From contig NW_006763298.1 in NCBI RefSeq assembly GCF_000218685.1, positions 1,336,869 through 1,400,868 on the forward strand: DNA of 64,000 bases. Direction: 5' to 3'. Positions 1 to 11,705 of the stretch are shown one piece after another. Every line of letters begins with the position of its first letter. Positions within the stretch are counted from its first letter, which is position 1. The position numbers were made by a program, and so were the translations under genes. Under the pieces are notes generated by a model, which worked only from the letters and a program-made list of their open reading frames with translations, was not told the origin of the DNA and made no database searches. The DNA comes from Serpula lacrymans var. lacrymans S7.9 (Eukaryota; Basidiomycota; Agaricomycetes; Boletales; Serpulaceae).

Positions 1-37
1 CTCTCAACAAAAAAATAACCAAGGGTGCCAGGCATGT

Positions 38-169
38 TAATTAGAAACTGAAAAACTGGACGATTGGCTCAATACTCTGGCTGGTCGTTCGTACGGCGAA
101 ATCCGGGCTTCCTTCTATGACCAACAGGTCAATGAAATGAAAGCTCAGGGAAAAGAGTTCGGAGCTTAG
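38..169 (+). pseudogene. gypsy-0 gag, C-terminal end
   Basis: An open stretch of about 43 codons ends in TAG at 167-169. Its residues (for example LDDWLNTLAGRSYGEIR) are charged and without a zinc knuckle in the visible part. The following pol frame is open through this stop and lies in the -1 frame relative to it, the usual gag-pol arrangement of such elements. Called gag only from this position; the fragment alone is not diagnostic. Confidence 0.5.
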
Positions 170-174
170 GTTAC

Positions 175-3100
175 TTGGGTGCCTTCGCTCCTACAAACAA
201 TGAAGTAAACCACAACAAGGTGGCCCCTGCTCCAGGGTGTTGCACGAGCAATAAAGGAAAGATGTGGGTGGCTCCCCAATTTGTAAATAGATTTTTGAAT
301 TTGTTATCCGAAGTATGTACTTGTATGCAACACTGTGACTGTGGATTGGTCTTGGACCCTCCTGACGATATAGCTGCTTTGAGCGCTGATTCAGTGGGTC
401 AAGACGATGAAGGAATTAATGCTAAAAATACTTATAAAACCACCGCTGTACCAGTGTCTCCTTTGGAGCGTGGCCCCGGCGGGACAACCACTAGGGTGCT
501 TAATTCTGGTAAAAATAAAAATAAAAATATAGAAAATCCTAAAATAGAAAAACATCTTTCTTTTGATAATTCTTCTTCTTCTTCAGAGCCACTTTCCAAC
601 GAAATCCCAAGGCGTGTGTTGATGCGCACATATTTATTCCAAAAGGAGATCTGTTTAAATGTTGGTGTGGAACACTTTGCCCAGGGCATAGTACACCCAA
701 CTAGCACACTGCTTGATTCAGGCGCTAACAACATCTTCATAGATCAGGTCTGGGTGGAGCAAATTGGACTCCCCCTTGTGAGATTAGATATAGCTATTCC
801 CGTCTATAAAATTGATGGTACACTTAATGCAGGTGGCTGTATCATGCACAAATGTTCTTTTGTTGTCGAGTACCAAGGACACAGGGAACGAGTCACCGCC
901 GAAGCTACCCAACTAGGGAAGATCAATTTAATCTTAGGCTGGACCTGGCTATTTAAACACAATCCCGAGATTGACTGGCAGACAGGGGTTGTCACATTGT
1001 CACGTTGTCCTCAGGAGTGTAAGAACTTGGGTAAGCCGAGTCACGTCCATCGAACTGAGCCTCTTGAGAAGATAAACGCTGGTCACATTTATGAGCTCAG
1101 ATCTTTAGAAAAGATTGACAATGACGATGACAAGGTAAAACCCGAGGAGGAAGAGATTAAGAGGCTGGTACCTCCCGAGTACCATGACTTCTGGAAAGTC
1201 TTTTCAAAACATGAGTTAGAGCGCTTCCCAGAGGCTAAGCCTTGGGACCATGCTATAGATTTGAAGGACACCTTCAAACCTAGAAAGGGACACATGATTC
1301 CCCTCTCTGCTCCAGAAAAAGATGAGGTTTATAGTTTCATAGATGAACAGCTTAGGAAGGGTTACATCAGACTTTCTAAGAGCCCTATGACATCCCCGGT
1401 GTTCTTCATTCCTAAAAAGGATGGTAAGAAGTGTATGATTATGGACTATCATTACTTAAATGAGTACATGGTTAAAAATGCATATCCGCTGCATTTGATC
1501 AGTCAGCTAGTAGACAAATTGACTGGTGCCAAAATCTTGACAAAGATGGATCTTAGATGGGGGTATAATAATGTACGCATCAAAGAAGAAGATGCTTGGA
1601 AGGCCGCGTTCACGTGCCACCGAGGATCCTTCAAGCCCCTTGTCATGTTCTTTGGGTTGACCAATTTACCGGCAACCTTCCAGAGCATGATGAACAAGAT
1701 CTTTGCGTATATGAAAAACTGTGTCATCATTTACATTGACACTTTATTAATATTTACGAAGTCGGACAATGAGGCTGAGCATGACAGGATCGTGCAAGAA
1801 GTCCTTTGACACTTACAGGAACGGGACCTATTTGTCAAACCCAAAAAATGTAACTTTAAGGTGAAGGAAGTAGACTTCCTCGGTATGATAATTGGCCAGA
1901 ACAGAATCAGGATGGATCCTGAGAAAGTTCAAGCTGTATTGGATTGGCCTGAACCTACTTGCGTCAAAGGAGTTAGGGCCTTCCTCGGCTTAGGCAATTT
2001 CTACCAAAGGTTTGTTGAAAACTTCGCAAAAATTACGAGACCGTTGAACAATCTCACTAAAAAGGACATTGCTTGGCATTGGGGCACCAAGGAACAAGAA
2101 GCTTTCGATAAGCTTAAACAGGCATTTACAACAGCGCCCATACTAGCATTTCCAGAATTAGACAAGGAGTTCTGGCTAGAAACCGACTCTTCTGATTTTG
2201 CTACTGGGGCTGTTCTATCCATTAAATGCCCTGACAATCTTTGGAGGCCTTGTGCCTATTTATTGCATAGTTTATCGCCTACAGAGTGCAACTATCAAAT
2301 TTACGATAAGGAGATGCTGGCCATTATTAGAGCTTTAAAGCACTGGCGGCGCTACTTAGAAGGTGCTAGGCACCAATTTGAAATTTGGACCAATCATAAG
2401 AATCTGGAGTATTTTATGACGGCTCGAGACTTGAACCGAACACAGGCCCACTATGTGGTGTACTTGTACTTGTCTAGGTTTAATTACAAATTAATTCATA
2501 AGGCCTGGAAGTTCTATGGGGAAAGTGGATGCTTTGTCCAGAAGAGAGGATCATGCCAATGGCATCGAAGATGACAACAAAGGTGTCACCCTGATAGACC
2601 AATCAAGGGTTGCCAACATTAGAATTGGGCAAGATTCCGATCTTCTGGAAGTCTTCAAGAAAGACATCTCCTCAGAAGAGAAGGCGCGCCTGGACGGCAA
2701 TGAAAACTATGTATGGGAAGATGGGCTCTTCCACTTTAAAGACAAAATCTATGTGCCTGAATCCGCAAGGATCAAGGCAATAAATAGACATCACGACACT
2801 CTAGTGGCTGGGCACCCTGGGTGGCAACGAACAATGGAGTTGATCTCCAGAAACTACATGTGGCCTGGCATGGTCAAAGACGTACAAAAATACGTAAAAT
2901 CCTGTCTGAGATGTGCTATGGCAAAGAATTTGCATCAACCGCCGGCCGGTAAACTTATGCCAAATCCGATACCAGTTGGTCCTTGGCAGGATATATTGGT
3001 TGATTTCACAATGGATCTACCTGAATCAAATGGGTATAATTCAGTAATGGTGGTAGTGGATTGCTTCTCCAAAGAAGTAGTGTTCATCCCCACCAACAAA

Positions 3101-4140
3101 ACCATTACCGCCGCCGGTACGGCAGATCTATTTAAAGATTAAATTTTGTATGGTCTATCCATGGATTGCCAGAAACGGTTATCTCTGATAGGGGACCGGA
3201 ATTTGCTAGTGAATTTACGAAAGAGTTATGCCGGATGCTGGGCATCAAACCTAAATTATCAACGGTGTTCCATCTGCAGACCGATGGACAAATGGAGGAA
3301 TTGAAGCAATACCTCCGTATATTCATTAACAACAGGCAGACAGATTAGGCCAAGTGGCTAAAGATAGCCCAGTTCTCATACAATATCAAACAGTCATCGG
3401 CTACAGGAAAGCACCATTTGAGGTTACAAGATTGTACCTTCCCAGAATGGGTGTAGAACCTGGCAAAAGCAAGAATGAGGCTGCTGGGAACACGGCCAAG
3501 GACATGAAGTCGGTCTTAGACAAAACGCACAAGGCACTATTTAAAACTGCAGAGCAGATGAAAGACAGGGCAGAGCGTAGACACTCTAAGGCTCCTGACT
3601 ACAAGGTCGGCGACCTGGTCTGGTTAGACACCGACTGCTCAAAATTGAAAAACCGGCAGTCTAAAAAACTGACCAAAAAGTGGATTGGCCCTTACCAGAT
3701 TAAGGAAGTCAAACCAAATGCAGTGGAGCTGGAACTCCCAAAATGAATGAGGGTAGTACCCACGGTCAATATTAGCCGTGTGAAACCCTACAAAGGGCCG
3801 CTGCCAGGACAGCGTGTAGACTGGCCTGGACCAGTTGTAGTCACCCAGGAAGGTGAAGAAGAATTTGAAGTCGAATGAGTGGTGGATACATGCTTGAAGC
3901 ATCGAAAATTAGAATTCCTAGTCCTATAGAAGGGCTATGGAGACGAGGACAGAATGTGGGAACCAGAAGCCCATCTGGACAATTCCCGTGACGCTGTCCG
4001 CAAATTTTATTCTAAGAATCCCTCGGCTCCTAGAAAGCTTAGAGGCATGGATTCAAAACTTTGTAACTCCCTTTTTCAACCTATGCCCGAAAATTTAACT
4101 ACTACCTCCGGTATTTGGTCGAGCCTGGAAGTCGAGCCTT
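175..4140 (+). pseudogene. gypsy-0 pol polyprotein (protease-RT-RNase H-integrase-chromodomain), broken
   Basis: Domains seen: aspartic protease with LLDSGAN near 712-730; reverse transcriptase about 1290-1900 (SPVFFIPKKDG, MDLRWGYNNVR, VMFFGLTNLPATFQ); RNase H about 2160-2450 (LETDSSDFATGAVL); integrase with HHDTLVAGHPG and the zinc-finger pair CLRC near 2910, then core VISDRGPEFASEF at about 3175; a C-terminal linker (VGDLVWLD); and a chromodomain at about 3900-3990 (KGYGDEDRMWEPE). Breaks are a TGA at 1807, one-base frameshifts near 2500-2520, 3150 and 3390, TAG at 3346, TGA at 3744 and 3876, and TAG near 3928. The RT catalytic box reads YIDT where YIDD is usual, so a catalytic aspartate is also missing. 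Nothing downstream of 1809 could be made as one protein. Confidence 0.93.
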
Positions 4141-4153
4141 AGGAGGGGGGTAG

Positions 4154-4571
4154 TGTTATGATAATACATTTTCGGACCTTTCCTTTTATTTTCATTCTCC
4201 GCTTTAACCTTTACTGTAGTTTTCACACTCCGTGCCATGCGGCACTTTCCCTTTTGTTCAAACTCCTCTTTCTTGCGCTGCGCTGCCTTTCTTCTTATGT
4301 TAGCTACAAATCTCTCATGCAGTGGAGCTGGTCACACGGGCTGTGCCCTCTGACATCATCAGCCACTGCTTTATCAACTGTATAGTACAACATGTACAAA
4401 CAACCTGTAGTAGTATAAATACCTCAATAGATCCAGGAGACTCCTCAGCGAGTCCTCCTGTTGTATCCTCACAACTAACTTGTTGAAGCCTAAATGGTAA
4501 CCACTCCCTCATCATTATCTCTATAGTGTGTTCTAGTTGTGCGCCAGAGTAACAAACTCTTGGTTGTTACA
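4154..4571 (+). repeat. gypsy-0 3' LTR (418 bp)
   Basis: It begins TGTTATGATAAT right after the polypurine tract and ends TTGGTTGTTACA, giving the TG...CA ends of an LTR. A TATA-like box TATAAATA lies at 4414-4421. Related copies occur at 23051-23887 (plus strand) and 23278-23693 (minus strand), which confirms both ends. Confidence 0.9.
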
Positions 4572-4763
4572 GGCGGCTTGGCTAACAATGAATTTGTCTA
4601 GAAAACTAGACATGATGTGATAGCTAAGGTGAGGAAAAAAGGGTGAGTGATGATTATATAGAGTATTATCAGCATATAAACAGAAAGAAAAAGATAGAGA
4701 CTTACAATAATCAAGCTATATTATAGCACCCCATGTGATGACCAATATTCTTTGACAGGTTTT

Positions 4764-5551
4764 TGTGAGGCAACGATAAACTATAACAAAAACGAAACCT
4801 GTCTCCTTCTGCACTTGCAGGGAGTAAGGGGTTTGATGAGCTTTGAGGTCGACAGACGCTAGTAAATATAGCGAGTAGAGGACTTTGAGAGGTAAGCTTC
4901 AAAGGTTCTTGTTGAGGAGTAAAGCGGGTAAATTCAGTAATAGAAAACTAAGGAGCCATACATGAATAGGTAAGGCTTTATATAGTGAACTGTTCATTCC
5001 TCAGACCGAAAGGAGAATATACGAAAAGTGGTCTGAGGAATCAATCGGCCAATAAGAAAAAGGGAGAACAACTATCGTACAACTTTTAACTTGATTAATC
5101 AGCGGTGAGAGATTTGTACTAATAATAGAGGTTTGTTACGCGTGTTCAGGAACCGTATCCTCATAATGAGGTACAATCCTGAATAAGGCGTTTATTAGTG
5201 TATCCAGGCTTTACTGGGGCTTTGGAGCTGGTTGGCGAGATGCCTACTACCAGTCCCTACCCAGTGTGCTGGCTGGCCGGGAGCGATACCCAGTCTCTGA
5301 TCTGTGATATAAAATGGTAGCAATGGTTAAGAAAGCCTGTGAGGGCTATGAGAAGTAAAACGGCAAATAATACCTCTAGCCCTAGAGCCAGAGGTGTAAC
5401 GGGAAAAGTGTTTGAGAACCAAGACATAGCGAAGATAAGAAAATAATAAAATGGTCCTTACAGTTTTGGGGCATGGGCTGGAAAAATAGCTATAACATAG
5501 ATATCAGGTTAATTAGTGTAAAAATAGGTCATTTTATATAATACACTCACA
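4764..5551 (-). repeat. Solo LTR related to the gypsy-1 LTR (degenerate)
   Basis: Starting TGTGAGGCAACGATAAAC and ending ACTCACA, it follows the gypsy-1 LTR plan: a similar left end, TTTATATAGTGAAC (reverse TATA box) at about 4979-4990, the hairpin at 4996-5041, a CCAATAAGAAAAAG block, and a GAATAAGAAAAT-like block. It is longer (788 bp) than the gypsy-1 LTR and I see no matching target duplication (GTTTT left, ATAAA right). The boundaries are therefore tentative, or the flanks have changed. Confidence 0.6.
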
Positions 5552-6002
5552 ATAAAAAGTGCTTGGTGCTATGAGGCTGTCTGAGACACATAAAGGAGCT
5601 TGTAAAGGGAGCTAGCCAAGAGGGTTTGACGTATAACCTTCCCAGTGACCTGATAAAAGGGCCTGTTGGTAACTTATGGGGACAGATTGCTGGTGCAAAG
5701 AAGAAGTTGCAGGGAGATCTGAGAAAGTTGCCAATGGGTCTGTGAAAGCCATTGATAATCATGAGCCTGGGTATAATCCAAGCTGAGCAGCATGGGAGTC
5801 TTCAATTGTGGTTGAGGTGGGGGGCACAGTATCTAATATTTGTAATGATATCATAGCTCCTTTTTTTTTCCTTTTTTTTTCCTTTTAATATTTTTTTTCT
5901 TCTTCTTTGACTAGTGATTAAAAGCAGGTACAGGAACTACAATATTTATAATTGATATAGAAAGAATGTGCAAGCCAGATAACAAGAGACTAATTTACTT
6001 AT
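5552..6002. other. No gene seen; pyrimidine-rich tract
   Basis: No coding signal I trust. A C/T-rich low-complexity run lies at about 5860-5912. The remainder is AT-rich and looks like decayed repeat sequence. Confidence 0.5.
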
Positions 6003-6490
6003 AGAAGTGGTATCCATACCCACCAATAAAACCATTACTGTCGCTGGTACGGCAGATTCATTGTGTGTATAATTCATAAGTTGCAGTCCCCAGCTCTTTT
6101 AAAGGAAGGGATGGTTCTCTGTTGCATCAATCCATCCAGCCGTTGTTACTATTGACATACCAGCACCTACTTACACTTTACTTTTCTGTACTTTTACTCT
6201 TTATTTTCCAAGTCACCACCTGACCAGTGTCTAGACTCATCATATGACTGATCACATGCTAGACATTAAACTTTAAACTTTATTTACAACTGTACAGTAC
6301 CTTATGTATTGTAGTATATATATACCTGAGCAATACATGGGGAAGGACTCAGCAAGTCCTCTCCTAGTGTATACCAACATTAGTGAAGACAATCTCCCTT
6401 CTTTAATATGTTGTACCTTTATTCCTTGAGTTGTAGCCTTTGAGGTTGTGCTCCAGTGCCCCAAGATTGCATCTTGTTGGTGTTGTCACA
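6003..6490 (+). mobile_element. Internally deleted gypsy remnant: integrase scrap plus 3' LTR
   Basis: 6003-6060 matches the gypsy-0 integrase segment around 3078-3125 (the stretch coding PTNKTIT...GTADS) with few differences. About 80 bases later comes an LTR-like block. Its left end is TGTTACTATTGACATACC at 6144 (a possible alternative is TGTTGCATC at 6120), and its right end is TTGGTGTTGTCACA at 6490. A TATATATA box sits near 6317. A partial minus-strand copy of the same block is at 25097-25282. Most of the internal region has been lost. Confidence 0.65.
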
Positions 6491-6532
6491 GTTGTTTATA
6501 TTTTGATGTGCAAAATAATATACAGGGACCGG

Positions 6533-8341
6533 TGTCGATGATAAGAACTGTTGTTAGAAAACCACACACAAAAACAAACTAACACACAATCCTCCCAGAT
6601 TCCACGGAACTTGTTTATGGGCTTTGCCTCCTAGAACAGTGGGTGCTCTGGTTGTTCGTGGGGTGGTATATATGAGGATCCTTCAAAGTAAAACCCAGAG
6701 GTGTATGAGTGTGGGTTTTGAGGAGGAGGGATAGTTGAATTTATAGAAGGATAGGGGCTTTGTGATGAGTATAGACGAGCACTACCTTGCTAATCGTAGC
6801 ACAAGGTAGGTTTGAGAACGACAATATGACGAGGTTCCCAGTGATAGCAGGCTCCTGACGCACAAACTGTAGTGCTCAGAAGGACTCTAATCGAAAGGGA
6901 TGACAATAACTTCAAAAATGGGAAGTGATGATGACAGCAGTTGACAGTGGTAGCAGTGGGAAGTGTTGTGACCACACTGGATCACAAGTAGCAGAGTAGT
7001 GAACTTGAGAGTAGAGAAGAAGTCTGGATTGGAGTTCTTTTTTTTTTTTACAAGGTAAAATACAGGGGTTTATATAGTAAAAGAGAAGTAGGCTATGCAC
7101 AGTATAGCTGTGCAAAAAGAATGAGAAAGAATATGAAGGAAGGAATGTACGCTGACGAATCCTGCGTAGGTAGTACAGGATAAGATTGTCAAAAAAAGAA
7201 AAGAAAGGGATAGAACAATAAATGCTGTGAGTAATATCACAGGTTTGTACAGCCATAAAGTAAAGTCCAATAGCAAAAAGAGAGCAGGAAAATCATGATG
7301 TCATGGGAAGATGCAGTAAAAAAAAGAGCAAGGCAAAACACTATCAGTATCAACACAGTTCCTTTATTGTCAGTCAGGCATTCTAAAAAAATATGTGTCC
7401 ATAAAAATGATTCAAAAATCAAAAATAATCGCACTGTAAATGAATGTTCTGCTGAAAAAAAAGAAACTGGAGCCACCGGTCCACCACCTAGTCCAAATCC
7501 GACAGTTCCATGGCCTTACCAATGGATTGGTTGTGTTGGACCACCTGATCAAACAAGGGAGGGAGAGGAGTAGTTCCAATTTGGAACAAGTGAGTCCCAG
7601 GCAGCGTGTGGTAGGTGTAGCTGTAGCGAAGACGATGGACAAATGATAAGTGTACCCAAGTGAATGGGACAGCGATGAACATGGGCGACGCAAGGGGATG
7701 AACCTTCTCCAGCTCAAAAATTACCCACCCACGCTCCAACCAGGCAAGACGAGCGACCAATGTTTTGATAGTATATGATGGCAGATCGACGTCATGAAGA
7801 TGGACCTGTTGCCCAATTTGGACCGGCCGCCGGGGCTTTGCTGATATCAGCAGTGGCACGTGGTAGTCAACGGATCGGCGACGGAAGCGGATAGGAAGTG
7901 GTGACATCAGAAATGGTGGGGGTGCAAAGAAGATGAGGAGGAGGAGGGTGGAGGTGACGAGGAGGTGAACTAAAATGGGGACCCAGAAACGACCGTCGGG
8001 TGAGAATAAAAAGGAGAGGAAGGGGCCCATGGTGGGGCTAGGCAAAGGAAGGGGAGTAAGGGAAACGACAAAAGCGAGGGCGCAATGCAATGTGTAGCCA
8101 GTGGCGACGCGAAAATTTGCTGAAATGCCGAAACGCGGAAAGTACCGGATGGAAAAGCAAAGGTGAGCGTGACTGGATTGCCTAATAGAGGTGGTGCTGA
8201 TCAGCCACAAGTTCAAAAAGGGCAATATTAATTACTATTCCACGTGGCACTGTGCCTGTGTGGCGCAAAGGCGAGTCTTTTTGAATATTCGCTTCGTTAT
8301 TGACACCTGTCCATGCTACCAATCAACTTTGGTGCATGACA
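6533..8341 (-). mobile_element. R1 repeat, complete copy 1 (LTR-like, 1.8 kb)
   Basis: Reverse complement of 61444-63274 over its whole length, with small indels. Read on the minus strand it starts TGTCATGCACC and ends CATCGACA, and it is flanked by the 4-bp direct repeat CCGG at 6529-6532 and 8342-8345. A TATA box (TATATAAA) near 7074-7081 on this strand is followed by the leader-like part. TG...CA ends, a short target duplication and a TATA box fit a solo LTR with an unusually long U3. No polymerase gene is present. Not a family I recognise. Confidence 0.85.
7488..8225 (-). CDS. R1-encoded 245-residue ORF of unknown function (copy 1)
   Basis: An uninterrupted ORF in the 5' part of R1, upstream of its TATA box. 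The protein starts MPFLNLWLISTT, has a hydrophobic segment at about residues 50-75 and a second at about 85-105, then a more polar C-terminal half (RPVQIGQQVHLHDVDLP, ARLAWLERGWVIFELEKV) ending in MELSDLD. The copy at 61560 differs at about 18 residues and by a two-residue insertion (my hand count), with no stop or frameshift in either. Persistence of the frame in two diverged copies suggests it was coding until recently. I see no known domain. It could be a small membrane-associated protein, or a chance frame in a young repeat. Confidence 0.45.
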   Translation of the reverse strand: MPFLNLWLISTTSIRQSSHAHLCFSIRYFPRFGISANFRVATGYTLHCALAFVVSLTPLPLPSPTMGPFLSFLFSPDGRFWVPILVHLLVTSTLLLLIFFAPPPFLMSPLPIRFRRRSVDYHVPLLISAKPRRPVQIGQQVHLHDVDLPSYTIKTLVARLAWLERGWVIFELEKVHPLASPMFIAVPFTWVHLSFVHRLRYSYTYHTLPGTHLFQIGTTPLPPLFDQVVQHNQSIGKAMELSDLD

Positions 8342-8345
8342 CCGG

Positions 8346-9836
8346 TTTCTTTCATTTTTCCGGTAATATTTGTTAGTGTATACTATATAGTTTATCTCGC
8401 ATAATAAAAAGTTGCTCTTTCAATATTATGTTTTTTTCTTTTACACTTCTTTGTCTTTGTCCCTTGTTGCCCTTCTATCCCGCACCTGCTACATATTTGG
8501 CTTGCAGACGTTCCTTGAAAAGTTGCCTTGCTGTGTTCCACACGTTCTTGACAAGGTGCATTGCCCTTCTAAGCTCGTACCTCACAGTATAAATAGTTAG
8601 TTATCCTTATTATGATGATGCTATATATTATCCTGAATATCATTCAAACTTTTATATGATGTCTAATAATGTCTGTGTAATTGATCTAGTAAGATAATAG
8701 ACTGAAAATGAAGTATAAGCTAAGTACTTGTAAGTTTAACATAAAAGTATCTCACCTCAAGACTTCGAGAGAAGGTCTGAGGTGTCTGCCTGACAATGAC
8801 AGTGTTACGATCTGGCCTTCCATTATAATTGTAATTTAACTCTAATGTTATGCTACCATCAATTGTTCATTGGTCTATAATCGCCTAATAGAGATTGGAT
8901 TATGGATGTGATAGTCTCCTCAGATGATAGGATTGAGGCCTTCCTTCATGATGATAGCAGGGAATTGAAGAGTAGATTCAACTTGTCCTTTCCTACTGTT
9001 ATACAGGGGTTTATATACTGAATAGGTAGTGAATCCAAGCTCAGTTCTAAGCTGGGTTTGTAATCCCCTAGCAAGAAGTTTGACAAAAAATACTTTTTAC
9101 ATGGTTGAATAAGGATGCCATGCTCAGGTTCCTTTGTTTTCTTGATGCTTTTGTAACCACGTCAAATATCTTGGGATTGTGACTTGCTAGAAGTGAAGTA
9201 ACTACTGCCAGTGCAGAATCAAAACCGGAGTCGGGGATTGGCGCCGCTACGATTAGACCTGGCTGTCACAGGCCAAGTCACGTCATGTGATGGCGTCGAT
9301 TGTGGGTGAGGCCTATCTTAGTAATATCTAGTCACTTTGTCAGCTGCTATCTGGACTCGAGTCCTACATCACGCGCTCAGTGTTTGGATGCTAAATTCTG
9401 ATATCACGATTGGATAGAGAGATAGCTGCCGGCCGTGACTTCGAACGGTAACTTAGGGCATCCAATTTGTATCATTCTGATGTTCCCGAGCAGGCTAGTA
9501 AGTTCACAGTAGTGCCATGGCCTTTTTGTCGATGTATGGTCACGGGATATCATTGGCATACACCTACTTACACTCAGGCTTACTCTATTTAGCATTACTT
9601 GACTGCAATTCGAAAGACGAATATCGTGTTCGGTGATCTATGTTATTATGAGCCTTTCGTGCATTGTAATGAGTCCATCAGATTACCTGGACTTTTCCAT
9701 CGCCTGGCCGGGATATGGATCGGGCATCACTTTGTTCCCATCTCACATATCTATCCTGGAGGAATTGCTGTGCGCTGAATGGATGACTATAAAGTTCAAA
9801 GTTCGAAGTTCACACCTAGCTCGTCTTTCACGTACC
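8346..9836. other. Intergenic, with a degenerate LTR-like stretch
   Basis: No convincing gene. 8753-8784 forms a hairpin of the CCTCAG/CTGAGG type, and 9001-9020 reads CAGGGGTTTATATACTG, the reverse complement of an LTR-style TATA box like that of R1. This suggests an old minus-strand LTR at roughly 8750-9130, but I could not fix its ends. The last few hundred bases are presumably the promoter of the SDR gene at 9837. Confidence 0.4.
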
Positions 9837-11089
9837 ATGTCTACCATCCGCGTTGCAATCGTAACTGGTGCTGCTCAGGGAATCGGTCGCGCCATAGCTC
9901 TGCGACTTGCTGATGACGGATTCAACGTTGTCCTTGCAGACCTCGACTCTAAAATTACATTAATGGACGACGCTGTATCCGAGATAGTAAGGAAGGGCAG
10001 ACAGGCCCTATCTGTTCCTACCGATGTTTCAAAGGAAGAACAAGTCGAAGATCTTGTCGCAAAGACCGTCGAAACCTTTGGGGGACTTGACGTGGTTCGT
10101 GGCATTGATACTGTCCAAGAATATAATGCCAACCAACGTTCAGATGGTTGCAAATGCTGGCATTGCCTCAGCCAAATCATTGTTAGATGGTAAGCGCACA
10201 GTTCTGTTGTTCGGTCCCAAGTTGCTGATCAAACAGTTTCGGAGGCGGATTTTGATAACATTTTGTCTGTCAACGTAAAGGGTGTACTGTTTTGCTACAG
10301 ACATGCAGCTAAAGCCATGATAAATCAAGGCAAGGGAGGCAGAATCATAGGTACGTCTTGGCACTATTGTCTCTAAGAGATTTGTCGCTTTGTTACTCAG
10401 TCCGTGTCATGAGCAGGCGCATCATCTATTGCCGGGAAAAGAGGTAGAAGCGTTGTCTCAAGATAGTGAGAAAAATACGTTACTGATTTTTATAATAGCT
10501 GCTAGGGGCTGCTGTGCATACAACGTTAGTAAATCTGCTGTCCAGGCTTTGACTCAAACTGCTGGTAAGTCTCAGGTTGGCCCTTCGTGTGTTCACGTCG
10601 TGGCGTCGCTGTAGCCACTCCTTGATAATTCAAATTTCTCCAGCCACAGAATTTGCAAAACACAATATTACGGTTAATGCTTACGCTCCCGGCATTACTG
10701 ATACCGCAATGAGTACGTTCGCCCTTAGCTGGATGCAAAATATCAGGTGCTTACTTAGTCTCACTAGTCCAAGGTGCATCCCTCATGCTAGGATTGGACG
10801 AGCTGCGAGTGATGGATTTAGCAGATACTATGGTATGCAATCCGATGGTGTGAAGCAAAGCTGCAGTACTGACTCACAGCCTGATCCCGTAGTCGATTGG
10901 TCGCCCTGTCATAGAGCGTACCGGTGTGCCAGATGAGATTGCAGGCGTAGTTTCGTTTATCGCATCTAAGGATTCTTCTTATGTCACAGGTAAGTCTCAC
11001 GCTGGCCATATCAGAATACGGTGGATAACGTTGCTGTTTATGTGGCAGGACAAACAATATCAGTGGATGGAGGCATATACTATGGCTAA
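9837..11089 (+). CDS. Short-chain dehydrogenase/reductase (classical SDR), multi-exon
   Basis: NAD(P)(H)-dependent oxidoreductase, Rossmann fold, probably cytosolic. The start MSTIRVAIVTG puts the cofactor loop TGAAQGIG right at the N-terminus. Then come VANAG (the structural NAG motif), GASSIAG with the catalytic serine, YNVSK (catalytic Tyr and Lys, YxxxK), and a C-terminal VTGQTISVDGGIYYG. Exons read by eye join at about 10092/10144, 10189/10236, 10351/10417, 10449/10503, 10565/10645, 10712/(about 10794) and 10990/11049. The segment at 10713-10900 is the least certain. The assembled length of about 250-260 residues fits the family. It resembles acetoin/diacetyl-reductase-type SDRs, but the substrate cannot be told from sequence alone. 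Confidence 0.88.
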
Positions 11090-11705
11090 ATGACGCATAT
11101 TTACCTGAGATCGGTAATGGGATGTGGTTTTGATTGCAAGAGACTCTCTTTGAAGTTGATTTGCCTCCGGGAAACTCCCGCCATGTTTTTTTGCGCCGCC
11201 CAACTTCCAACTTCCATCGTTGGCAGTGTATCTTCTCTGATGTGATAACCGAAGGTTGAGGGCTAGAATGAAATTCCTGATTGTTGATTGCGGTGTGTGT
11301 CGTTGAACTTGCCATATATACATACTCAGAAGAGTTTGCTTCGAATCTGTTCGAACCTTGTCCCAGGTGTCGTTTAGGATCTCCAAGAAAGATAGTGGCA
11401 GTACAACGTAATATTTCTTATCTAACTTCTGCGTATAGGCTCCGATTGGTTAAGCACGCTTCAATGGTACGTAGCTACACCAAAACTCGATGACTCGCAC
11501 GATGTCAGTCGGTTCTCTAAATCCAAACTTATCCACTGCTACTATTGATGGATGTATCTATGTAGGTCATCTGTTCGATATGATGCGGCCCCAGTTCTTG
11601 TGTCATTATGTTACGCCATGTCGCAACCGTTTCGCCGTCATAGTATAAAGCTAGCGCTCCTTGGTATTCCAGTCTCACAGCCAATCACATTGACAACCCC
11701 TAGCC
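11090..11705. other. Intergenic between SDR and carbonic anhydrase
   Basis: No gene or repeat recognised. Presumably it holds the SDR 3' region and the promoter of the carbonic anhydrase at 11706. Confidence 0.5.

Larger units (their letters stand above)
1..4571 (+). mobile_element. Ty3/gypsy retrotransposon, 3' part (gypsy-0)
   Basis: Seen in order on the plus strand: the end of gag, aspartic protease, reverse transcriptase, RNase H, integrase, chromodomain and 3' LTR. This order (integrase after RNase H, chromodomain last) is that of Ty3/gypsy chromoviruses. The 5' LTR and most of gag lie left of the window. A purine-rich tract at 4141-4150 directly precedes the LTR and fits a polypurine tract. 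The pol frame is broken by stops and indels, so this copy cannot move by itself. Its LTR is unrelated by eye to that of gypsy-1 and gypsy-2, so it belongs to another family. Confidence 0.95.

Noticed and set aside
7488..8225. The 245-codon ORF as an ordinary host gene duplicated at 61.5 kb
   Set aside because: The shared region has sharp TGTC...GACA ends with different 4-bp duplications at each site, which indicates transposition.
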